Origin: an uncultured Oscillospiraceae bacterium
GTDB lineage: Bacteria > Bacillota > Clostridia > Oscillospirales > Ruminococcaceae
NCBI GenBank assembly: GCA_900556525.1
Contig: USOZ01000055.1
Span: forward strand, 1-9,034
Direction: 5' to 3'
DNA length: 9,034 nt
How positions within the stretch are numbered: position 1 is the first letter of the stretch; every line of letters starts with the position of its first letter. The notes below the pieces were generated by a model. The model did not search any database, was not told the DNA's origin, and saw only the letters and a list, made by a program, of their open reading frames with translations. Made by a program: the position numbers and the translations under genes. Shown piece after piece: positions 1 through 5,364 of the stretch.

Positions 1-611
1 TGCTGAACGACATTCTGAATTTGCTCAGCACGTTTATCAGCTCTTTGACAAATCCGCTGAATATTACGAACAGCATAAAAAGCGTAAAGAATGAAAAATT
101 CAGCTCGAACACGGTAAGCGATTACATCGGGTATTGCAAGGATGCTTTTCTTATAAGCAAGGCAAAGCGTTACGATGTGAGAGGAAAGCATTATTTTGAT
201 TACCCGAACAAATATTATTTTACGGATATTGGTCTGCGGAATGCACGGCTGGGATTCAGGCAGATTGATTCCGGGCACATTATGGAAAACATAATCTACA
301 ACGAACTGCTTACGCGCGGATATTCTGTTGATATTGGAGTTGTTGTTGATAGAAGAAAAGGCGCAAACGCACAAAAAGAAATCGATTTTGTCGTGAACAA
401 AGGCGACAGACGGGTGTATATTCAGTCCGCATGGCAGATGAGCACAACTGAAAAAATTGCGGCGGAACTTGATTCTCTAAAACTTGCCAAGGACTTTTTT
501 GCAAAGATAATCATACAGAATGACATTCCGTCTCATTTTTCGGATGACGATGGAATAATCCACTGCAATCTGATAGAATTCTTGCTGCACTCGGAATTGA
601 TTCCGTTATGA
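1..611 (+). CDS. DUF4143-type ATP-binding protein, C-terminal part (5' end outside window)
   Basis: The frame is open from base 3 to the TGA at 609-611, so the gene starts upstream of the window; the TTG at 21 is an internal codon. The visible part of about 200 residues matches the C-terminal DUF4143 region of AAA-type ATPases that are usually about 400 aa, so the N-terminal P-loop ATPase half is off the edge. Recognisable pieces are the YYFTDIGLRNA segment, the MENIIYNELLTRGY helix, EIDFVV and the YIQSAW strand. The EIDF...YIQSA layout resembles the restriction-endonuclease-like fold of this domain, with Q where an active nuclease would have E or D before K, so I do not infer nuclease activity. 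These proteins are common, often patchily distributed accessory genes of unclear function. It converges on the truncated gene at 675-959, with no clear terminator between them. Confidence 0.8.
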   Translation, partial: LNDILNLLSTFISSLTNPLNITNSIKSVKNEKFSSNTVSDYIGYCKDAFLISKAKRYDVRGKHYFDYPNKYYFTDIGLRNARLGFRQIDSGHIMENIIYNELLTRGYSVDIGVVVDRRKGANAQKEIDFVVNKGDRRVYIQSAWQMSTTEKIAAELDSLKLAKDFFAKIIIQNDIPSHFSDDDGIIHCNLIEFLLHSELIPL

Positions 612-674
612 AACTGCTTATATTACTTGCTTATGCCGCTCAATAAAATAAATTTCTTCTTTGCTCAAGAAAAG

Positions 675-959
675 CTATGTTGTGTTCCTGTGCCTAGATG
701 ATCCCTTGGGACACGGTCTTCCGATATATACATTTGAGTCATTCAGGTAGAATTTAGTTCCCTTGGTAATGTAGTTGCGTGCGGAAGAATCACGTATTCC
801 CATGACTTTAAAGGAAACCGTGTAGTTTTCAAGTTGTGTGCTTTCGGAAATGTCCGAGGTTTTGTTTGAAAATACTCTAAGTCCGATACTGACGATGCAC
901 ATGATGAGAATCACAATTATAAACACATCAAGCGCGCCGAGCTTTTTTTTGTTTTCCAT
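675..959 (-). CDS. DUF4330-like single-pass membrane protein, probably truncated at the C-terminus
   Basis: This 94-residue protein has a charged N-terminus (MENKKKLG), one hydrophobic membrane helix at about residues 9-29, then a predicted extracytoplasmic stretch. The start is supported by a GAAAGGA ribosome binding site ending about 6 nt before the ATG. The sequence through about residue 80 (NYTVSFKVMGIRDSSA, then KFYLNDSNVYIG) resembles the start of DUF4330 proteins from Clostridia, which I recall as roughly 150-170 aa. The last 14 residues (RPCPKGSSRHRNTT) are polar and low in family character, as expected if the true 3' half was replaced by unrelated DNA near position 720. Function of the family is unknown. 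It may be co-transcribed with the tcdA remnant upstream. The family call comes from memory of sequence style, not from a search. Confidence 0.6.
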   Translation of the reverse strand: MENKKKLGALDVFIIVILIMCIVSIGLRVFSNKTSDISESTQLENYTVSFKVMGIRDSSARNYITKGTKFYLNDSNVYIGRPCPKGSSRHRNTT

Positions 960-979
960 TGTTTATCCTTTCGCAATAA

Positions 980-1372
980 CTATCCATTATAATCCGTGAC
1001 GGTATCAATCGCGTCGATAACGTAATCATAATCGGAAAAGTTGAACTCTGCCGCCGTTTCCGGTGTGTAAAACGTTTTGTACGTCTTTATTTTCAGCTCG
1101 GGATTTATGTCAAGAAAACGTTCGCGCGCAATATCGACCTTATATTTGCCGACCGTGCTGTGAAGCGCGACAAGCTGACGGTTCAGATTTGAAACGCTGA
1201 CCGTATCGCTGTCGATAAGGTCGATCGCACCAATCCCACTGCGAACAAGCGCTTCCGCTGCGTGTCCGCCTACCCCGCCTATTCCGAAAACGGCAACGCG
1301 CGCCGCAGAGAGCCGTTCCAGACCCTCTTCGCCGAACAAAAGTGCAGTCCGCGAAAATTCTTCTTTAATCAT
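980..1372 (-). CDS. tcdA: tRNA threonylcarbamoyladenosine dehydratase (TcdA/CsdL) fragment, C-terminally truncated, probable pseudogene
   Basis: This is an E1-like/ThiF-fold protein of 130 residues. TcdA uses ATP to cyclise tRNA t6A37 to ct6A; family members are about 240-270 aa. The N-terminal half is convincing: the nucleotide-binding GIGGVGG at residues 30-36, the DSDTVSVSNLNRQ motif at 54-66 including the Arg that contacts ATP, and YDYVIDAIDTVT at 115-126. Directly after DTVT the frame reads DYNG and stops, so about 110-130 C-terminal residues are missing. They are not found downstream, where the DUF4330-like gene begins 20 nt later. The product is probably inactive. I chose the ATG at 1372 because GAGGTG lies 6 nt upstream; the longer open frame runs back through a terminator and the pnp end. 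A promoter is not evident, since the pnp terminator ends right at this ribosome binding site. Confidence 0.75.
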   Translation of the reverse strand: MIKEEFSRTALLFGEEGLERLSAARVAVFGIGGVGGHAAEALVRSGIGAIDLIDSDTVSVSNLNRQLVALHSTVGKYKVDIARERFLDINPELKIKTYKTFYTPETAAEFNFSDYDYVIDAIDTVTDYNG

Positions 1373-1384
1373 ATTTTTCACCTC

Positions 1385-1422
1385 AAAAAAAGTCACCCCC
1401 GCGCTCCGGGAGTGACTTTTTG
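1385..1422 (-). terminator. Intrinsic terminator of pnp, abutting the tcdA ribosome binding site
   Basis: On the minus strand a 10-bp arm AAAAAGTCAC / GTGACTTTTT (1412-1421 with 1387-1396) encloses a further CCC/GGG pairing after one mismatch and a 7-nt loop. It is followed by a run of seven T. It begins about 12 nt after the tandem TGA-TAA stops of pnp. The T tract runs directly into the GAGGTG of the next gene (1379-1384). Because the flanking A and T tracts pair, it could also act weakly in the plus direction. Confidence 0.85.
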
Positions 1423-1433
1423 CTTCGTGTTTA

Positions 1434-3557
1434 TCAGCCCTGCTGAGCCTTTTTCTTTGCTTCGATATCGGCAAGCGCTTCCTTGCGGGAAAGACCGATC
1501 TTGCCCTGATTGTCGATTTTGATAATCTTTACGATAATCTGGTCGCCGACGTTGCACACGTCCTCTACCTTTTCAACACGTCTGTTTTCAAGCTCGGAAA
1601 TGTGAACCATTCCCTCCTTGCCGGGAGCGAATTCAACGAACGCGCCAAATTCCTTAACGCGAACTACCTTGCCCTTATAGATAGCGCCGATTTCAGGCTC
1701 GGTAACAATGGACTTGATAGTTTCGATACAAGCGTTAGCCTTATCGCCGTCCTGTCCGCAGATGAATACGTTGCCCTCTTCGTCAATGTCGATCTTAACT
1801 TCAAAGTCAGCACAGAGCTTCTGGATAACCTTTCCGCCCGTTCCGATAACTTCGCGGATCTTATCAACCGGCACCTTCATATTCATCATCTTAGGTGCAT
1901 ACTTGTTAACTGTCGGGCGCGGAGCGGGGATAGCCTTGAGCATGACCTCGTCAAGAATCTTTATACGAGCCTTGTGAGTCTTTGCAAATGCGTCCTTAAT
2001 GATTTCGGGAGTAAGACCGTCGATTTTAAGATCCATCTGGATAGCCGTGATACCCTTGTGAGTACCGCCAACCTTAAAGTCCATATCGCCGAAGAAGTCC
2101 TCAAGGCCCTGAATATCGACCATTGTCATCCAGCGGTCGCCCTCGGTGATAAGTCCGCAGGAAATACCCGCAACAGGAGCCTTTATCGGAACGCCCGCGT
2201 CCATAAGCGAAAGGGTCGAGCCGCAGATAGAAGCCTGCGAAGTCGAGCCGTTTGAGGAGAGAACCTCGGATACAAGGCGAATTGCGTAGGGGAATTCTTC
2301 AACGGACGGGATAACAGGCTCAAGAGCGCGCTGTGCAAGCGCACCGTGACCTATTTCGCGGCGTCCGGGACCCCTGCTGGACTTTGTTTCACCTACGGAG
2401 TACGCAGGGAAATTGTAGTGATGCATATAACGCTTGGTTTCTTCTTCATCAAGTCCGTCAAGGCGCTGTGAATCGCTTATCGGACCGAGAGTTGTAACAG
2501 TAAGAACCTGAGTCTGACCTCTTGTGAAAAGACCCGAGCCGTGTACGCGCGGAAGAAGTCCGACTTCGGAAGCGAGCGGACGCATATCGTCCATGCCTCT
2601 GCCGTCAACACGCTTCTGCTCGTCGAGGAGCCAGCGTCTTACGATGAACTTCTGGAGCTTATAGATGCACTCGTCGATCATGCCTGCCTGGTCGGGATAC
2701 TGCGGATCGAATTCCTCGTGGATAGCGTCCTTGATAGGCTGTAAGCGTTCTTCGCGAACATTCTTGTCGTCTGTGTCGAGCGCGAACTTGACCTGATCGG
2801 TATACTTGTTCTGGATTGCCTCAAACAGGTCGTGGTCAACTTCCATAGACGGGAAAGAGAACTTCGGCTTGCCGATCTCCGCCTGAATGCTCTTTATAAA
2901 AGGTATGATAGACTTATTTATCTCTTCGTGACCTGCCATGATAGCCTTGAGCATTGTATCGTCGTCAACTTCGTTTGCTCCCGCTTCGATCATGACAACT
3001 TTCTTTTTGCTTGAAGCAACGGTAAGCTGTAAATCGGACTTTGCGCGCTGTTCAGCGTTCGGCATAAGCACGATCTCTCCGTCAACAAGACCTACGGAAA
3101 TACCGCCGATAGGGCCGTTCCACGGAATATCGGAAATAGAAACGGCGATAGAAGCGCCTATCATAGAAAGAATTTCGGGCTGTGTGTCGGGGTCGGCAGC
3201 AAGCACGGTCATAACGATCGCAACATCGTTGCGCATATCTTTCGGGAAGAGCGGGCGCATAGGACGGTCAACAACGCGCGAGGTAAGGATAGCCTTCTCG
3301 CTGGGTCTGCCCTCTCTTTTAAGGTATCCGCCGGGAATTTTTCCTACGGCGTAAAGCTTTTCTTCATAATCAACAGCCAGCGGGAAGAAATCTACTCCCT
3401 CTCTGGGCTTAGGGCTTGCGGTTACGTTTACCATAACGACTGTTTCGCCGTAGTGAACCCAGCATGAGCCGTTTGCAAGTCCGCAGACCTTACCGGTTTC
3501 GACCATAAGCTCGCGTCCCGCAAAGGTCGTCTTAAACGTTCTGTAATTCTCGAACAT
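1434..3557 (-). CDS. pnp: Polyribonucleotide nucleotidyltransferase (PNPase)
   Basis: PNPase is a 3'-to-5' phosphorolytic exoribonuclease that degrades RNA to nucleoside diphosphates in the cytoplasm and can add tails in reverse. The 707-residue length is normal. Domains in order: first RNase PH domain (about 10-145, with the GGYLKREGR loop at 76-84), a helical linker (about 235-320), the second catalytic RNase PH domain (about 324-540), a KH domain (about 555-615, GTGG loop at 572-575) and an S1 domain (about 622-692). The active-site segment DFFGDMDFKVGG starts at 487; D487, D493 and K495 match the catalytic D486, D492 and K494 of the E. coli enzyme. The start at 3557 is fixed by AGGAGG six or seven nt upstream. 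It ends with TGA followed at once by TAA. It follows rpsO as in many bacteria; transcription probably comes by read-through of the rpsO terminator, since I find no good promoter of its own. Confidence 0.98.
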   Translation of the reverse strand: MFENYRTFKTTFAGRELMVETGKVCGLANGSCWVHYGETVVMVNVTASPKPREGVDFFPLAVDYEEKLYAVGKIPGGYLKREGRPSEKAILTSRVVDRPMRPLFPKDMRNDVAIVMTVLAADPDTQPEILSMIGASIAVSISDIPWNGPIGGISVGLVDGEIVLMPNAEQRAKSDLQLTVASSKKKVVMIEAGANEVDDDTMLKAIMAGHEEINKSIIPFIKSIQAEIGKPKFSFPSMEVDHDLFEAIQNKYTDQVKFALDTDDKNVREERLQPIKDAIHEEFDPQYPDQAGMIDECIYKLQKFIVRRWLLDEQKRVDGRGMDDMRPLASEVGLLPRVHGSGLFTRGQTQVLTVTTLGPISDSQRLDGLDEEETKRYMHHYNFPAYSVGETKSSRGPGRREIGHGALAQRALEPVIPSVEEFPYAIRLVSEVLSSNGSTSQASICGSTLSLMDAGVPIKAPVAGISCGLITEGDRWMTMVDIQGLEDFFGDMDFKVGGTHKGITAIQMDLKIDGLTPEIIKDAFAKTHKARIKILDEVMLKAIPAPRPTVNKYAPKMMNMKVPVDKIREVIGTGGKVIQKLCADFEVKIDIDEEGNVFICGQDGDKANACIETIKSIVTEPEIGAIYKGKVVRVKEFGAFVEFAPGKEGMVHISELENRRVEKVEDVCNVGDQIIVKIIKIDNQGKIGLSRKEALADIEAKKKAQQG

Positions 3558-3666
3558 CTCTGTTCCTCCTTTATTTTATTTTGAAGGCACAGGCTTAGCA
3601 ATAAAGTCAGCCTGAAAAAACTTTCAGACTCAATTTACCGCTAAAGGCGCTGTGCGCTTCGTAATG
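3558..3666 (-). promoter_or_regulatory. pnp 5' leader with two mutually exclusive hairpins
   Basis: Between the rpsO terminator and pnp lies a leader of about 110 nt. Read on the minus strand it has a small GCGC-ACA-GCGC hairpin (around 3647-3657), then a 9-bp stem with one G-U pair (3622-3630 with 3609-3617, tetraloop GTTT). A competing 6-bp helix CAGGCT/AGCCTG (3609-3614 with 3590-3595) uses the same bases. The AGGAGG ribosome binding site at 3565-3570 follows. In E. coli the pnp leader is a stem cut by RNase III and used in autoregulation; whether this Firmicute leader works likewise is inference only. Confidence 0.4.
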
Positions 3667-3670
3667 GTAA

Positions 3671-3705
3671 AAAGGGCAGAACAACCGAGCGCCGTTCTGC
3701 CCTTT
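3671..3705 (-). terminator. Intrinsic terminator of rpsO
   Basis: A perfect 12-bp inverted repeat (AAAGGGCAGAAC / GTTCTGCCCTTT, 3671-3682 with 3694-3705) has an 11-nt loop and ends in five T on the minus strand. It begins 12 nt after the rpsO stop codon. Some read-through must occur if pnp depends on the rpsO promoter, as is known in E. coli. Confidence 0.9.
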
Positions 3706-3717
3706 CCGGTGCCATAA

Positions 3718-3984
3718 TTACTTACGGATACCAAGCTTAGCGATGATTGCACGGTAACGCTCGATGTCCTTCTTCTGAAGGTATGCGAGGAGGTTACGTC
3801 TGCGACCTACCATCTTGAAAAGACCGCGTCTGGAGTGATGATCCTTCTGATGAGTCTTTAAGTGTTCGGTAAGATCGTTGATTCTCTTTGTGAGAATTGC
3901 AATCTGTACTTCGGGAGAACCGGTATCGTTTTCGCTTGTGCGGTTCGCCTCAATGATCGCTGTTTTTTCGTCCTTGAGCATCAT
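3718..3984 (-). CDS. rpsO: 30S ribosomal protein S15
   Basis: S15 is a primary binding protein of the small ribosomal subunit; it binds the 16S rRNA three-way junction and helps form the bridge to the large subunit. The 88-residue length is normal. Family hallmarks are [22 protein letters not shown] (abbreviated here; residues 21-42), then the rRNA-binding stretch [11 protein letters not shown] (45-55), the basic [12 protein letters not shown] (58-69) and the C-terminal [13 protein letters not shown]. The first of two adjacent ATG codons (3984) is preferred, with GAGGTG 8 nt upstream. It is the first gene of the minus-strand rpsO-pnp unit and has a strong promoter about 110 nt upstream. Confidence 0.98.
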   Translation of the reverse strand: MMLKDEKTAIIEANRTSENDTGSPEVQIAILTKRINDLTEHLKTHQKDHHSRRGLFKMVGRRRNLLAYLQKKDIERYRAIIAKLGIRK

Positions 3985-4095
3985 GATAAATACACCTCTT
4001 TAAAATATTTTGCATACACATAGCAAAGGGCAGCAGTGTTTCTCCGTGCGGAGCATAAGCCGCAATGCCAAGTATATGTTGCTGCATAACGCAGT
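3985..4095 (-). promoter_or_regulatory. Structured rpsO 5' leader, candidate S15 autoregulatory RNA
   Basis: From the predicted start site near 4095 to the ATG, the transcript can form CTGC/GCAG (4091-4094 with 4082-4085), or instead GCAGCA/TGCTGC (4080-4085 with 4030-4035), which share bases. The second helix would enclose a TGCGG/CCGCA hairpin (4047-4051 with 4060-4064). S15 represses its own translation through leader RNAs in several phyla, and these leaders are structurally diverse. That makes this a reasonable candidate, but no known S15-leader consensus is matched here. Confidence 0.4.
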
Positions 4096-4101
4096 AGGTT
4101 T

Positions 4102-4130
4102 ATTATAGCACAAACACACGGTTTTGTAAA
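4102..4130 (-). promoter_or_regulatory. Sigma-A type promoter of rpsO-pnp
   Basis: On the minus strand a -35 box TTTACA (4125-4130) and a perfect -10 box TATAAT (4102-4107) are separated by exactly 17 nt. An A/T-rich tract with T and A runs lies upstream (about 4131-4180), like an UP element. The start of transcription should fall near 4095. The strength fits a ribosomal protein gene. Confidence 0.85.
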
Positions 4131-4186
4131 TACTTTTTTTAAAAATACGGAAATTTTTTTCTTTTTTATATTTTTTCAGAAACATA

Positions 4187-4215
4187 TTGCAAAAATGACA
4201 AAAATGTGATAAAAT
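4187..4215 (+). promoter_or_regulatory. Sigma-A type promoter of corA
   Basis: A -35 box TTGCAA (4187-4192) and -10 box TAAAAT (4210-4215) have a 17-nt spacer, with TGTG just before the -10. It is divergent from the rpsO promoter, whose -35 box lies about 57 nt away, and the two share the A/T-rich tract between them. The start should be near 4222, giving a leader of about 120 nt. Confidence 0.75.
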
Positions 4216-4221
4216 AAAATT

Positions 4222-4340
4222 ACAAATTGCGTGAAAGGAATGGTTGATTTTATGACAGCAAACGACCCCGTCGGGCGAAAATATTTTAATACCGCGGAGT
4301 AGGCTGTCGGGAGATAGCCGACCGCTAAAAGGAGAAGGCT
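4222..4340 (+). promoter_or_regulatory. corA 5' leader with hairpin before the ribosome binding site
   Basis: After a possible upstream ORF (4252-4302), a hairpin forms from GC-T-GTCGG (4303-4310) and CCGAC-C-GC (4318-4325) with a 7-nt loop. It ends 3 nt before the AAGGAG (4329-4334) of corA. A second GTCGG copy at 4270-4274, inside the upstream ORF, could pair with the same CCGAC (4318-4322), so two folds are mutually exclusive. This layout is like leader-peptide control of Mg2+ transporters in enteric bacteria, but homology is not claimed. Confidence 0.4.
4252..4302 (+). CDS. Possible 16-codon upstream ORF (leader peptide) of corA
   Basis: ATG at 4252 opens MTANDPVGRKYFNTAE followed by TAG at 4300-4302. 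An AAGGA at 4235-4239 lies 12 nt upstream, which is long but usable. An in-frame ATG at 4240 would add MVDF but sits right against the AAGGA. The ORF ends one base before the hairpin in front of corA, and its middle contains one arm of the alternative pairing. I do not recognise the peptide. It may be chance. Confidence 0.3.
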   Translation: MTANDPVGRKYFNTAE

Positions 4341-5276
4341 ATGCTCAGATTTTATAAAACCGGAGAAACCGCGATCGAGGAGATCGAGGGTATCGAAGCG
4401 GGCTGCTGGATCTCAGCGACCGCGCCCACCGAAGCCGAAATCACACGGCTCGAGACCGACCTTGGGATCGACCGTGACTTTATCCGTTCAGCGCTCGACG
4501 AAGAAGAAAGTTCGCGTATCGAAAACGATGAGGGACAGACGCTTATCGTCCTTGACTACCCTGTCGCGGAGCGCATGGAGGACGACGATCAGACGTTTTC
4601 CTACTACACTATGCCTATGGGTATTATCCTTACGGACAGTTATGTTATAACCGTAAGCCTGAAAGAAAATTCCATTATCGACGACTTTGCGAAAGGCGTT
4701 GTAAAAAATGTCAGGACTCAGTTCAAAACTCGCTTCATTTTCTGCCTGCTGCTTCGCATTGCCGCAAAATACCTGCAATTTCTGAAGCAGATCGATAAGA
4801 TATTCAACTATTCGCAGAAGCAGATGCACAAGTCCATGAAAAACAAAGTCCTCTTCCAGTTACTCGGACTTGAAAAATCGCTCGTCTACTTTTCGACCTC
4901 GCTCAAATCGACCGAAAGCGTGCTTGAAAAGCTGCTCCGCGGACGTATCATCAAGCTCTACGACGAAGATCAGGAGCTGCTTGAGGACGTACTCGTCGAG
5001 GTAAAGCAGGCTATCGAAATGAGTAATATTTACTCGAACATTCTCTCAAACACGATGGACGCTTACGCGAACATTATCTCCAACAACCTGAACCAGGCTA
5101 TGAAGATACTGACGGTAATGACTATCGTTCTGGAGCTGCCGAATATCGTATTCAGCTTCTACGGAATGAACACTATTGATTTGCCCATGCCGTACACATG
5201 GTTCTCAACGCTCGTCGCCGCAGTTCTCGCGGTCGTCGTGTGCGTGGTTCTTATGAAAAGCAAGTTCTCAAGGTAA
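4341..5276 (+). CDS. corA: CorA-family divalent metal (Mg2+) transporter
   Basis: CorA proteins are homopentameric inner-membrane channels for Mg2+ (some carry Co2+, Ni2+ or Zn2+). The 311-residue length is typical. The N-terminal cytoplasmic domain (about 1-140) is acidic, with EEESSRIENDEG near 54-65. A long helical stalk (about 140-250) follows, then the first membrane helix (about 255-273) ending in the signature YGMN (GMN at 275-277). The periplasmic loop is short (TIDLPMPY), and a second membrane helix spans about 287-305 before the basic KSKFSR tail. The start is supported by AAGGAG 6 nt upstream. The gene is monocistronic, with its own promoter, a structured leader and a terminator. 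Exact ion preference cannot be read from the sequence. Confidence 0.93.
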   Translation: MLRFYKTGETAIEEIEGIEAGCWISATAPTEAEITRLETDLGIDRDFIRSALDEEESSRIENDEGQTLIVLDYPVAERMEDDDQTFSYYTMPMGIILTDSYVITVSLKENSIIDDFAKGVVKNVRTQFKTRFIFCLLLRIAAKYLQFLKQIDKIFNYSQKQMHKSMKNKVLFQLLGLEKSLVYFSTSLKSTESVLEKLLRGRIIKLYDEDQELLEDVLVEVKQAIEMSNIYSNILSNTMDAYANIISNNLNQAMKILTVMTIVLELPNIVFSFYGMNTIDLPMPYTWFSTLVAAVLAVVVCVVLMKSKFSR

Positions 5277-5297
5277 ACTAAAAAATCCATAAAAGTC

Positions 5298-5325
5298 AAG
5301 GCTGCGGGATTTCCGCAGCCTTTTG
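5298..5325 (+). terminator. Intrinsic terminator of corA in a convergent gap
   Basis: A perfect 10-bp stem (AAGGCTGCGG / CCGCAGCCTT, 5298-5307 with 5313-5322) has a 5-nt loop and is followed by TTTTGTTGTTT on the plus strand. The minus-strand permease gene ends 24 nt beyond. In that direction the stem is followed by a poorer tract (GACTTTTAT), so it may terminate both genes, though better for corA. Confidence 0.88.
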
Positions 5326-5346
5326 TTGTTTCCGAAAACACCTTTG

Positions 5347-5364
5347 ACTCATTCGGAAATGAGT
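5347..5364 (-). repeat. Small hairpin overlapping the permease stop codon
   Basis: ACTCATT / AATGAGT form a 7-bp inverted repeat with a 4-nt loop, covering the last codons and TGA of the permease gene (5349-5351). It has no T run after it and is not a terminator alone. It could shield the 3' end of the transcript together with the stronger hairpin at 5298-5322. Confidence 0.4.

Noticed and set aside
651..671. Possible hairpin TTTCTT/AAGAAA between the two convergent genes
   Set aside because: A six-base A/T stem with an 8-nt loop is too weak to call a terminator.
702..709. CCTTGGGA near the DUF4330 break shared with the 50-bp palindrome at 8600-8607
   Set aside because: Only eight bases match and flanks differ, so it gives no evidence of a shared repeat family.
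1373..1474. N-terminal extension of the tcdA frame upstream of 1372
   Set aside because: The extension runs through the pnp terminator and overlaps the pnp 3' end. The ATG at 1372 has a good ribosome binding site and matches the usual family start.
1602..2255. Long plus-strand open frame of 217 codons inside pnp
   Set aside because: It is the antisense shadow of a highly conserved gene; no ribosome binding site and no family resemblance.
3573..3601. Promoter-like TTGCTA, 17-nt spacer, TAAAAT on the minus strand just before pnp
   Set aside because: Transcription would start near 3566, inside the pnp ribosome binding site, leaving no usable leader. Probably chance in an A/T-rich stretch.
4222..4340. 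Known metal riboswitch (M-box or yybP-ykoY type) before corA
   Set aside because: A GGAGTAG string and a metal transporter invite the idea, but the leader is too short for an M-box and I cannot place the conserved helices of either class.
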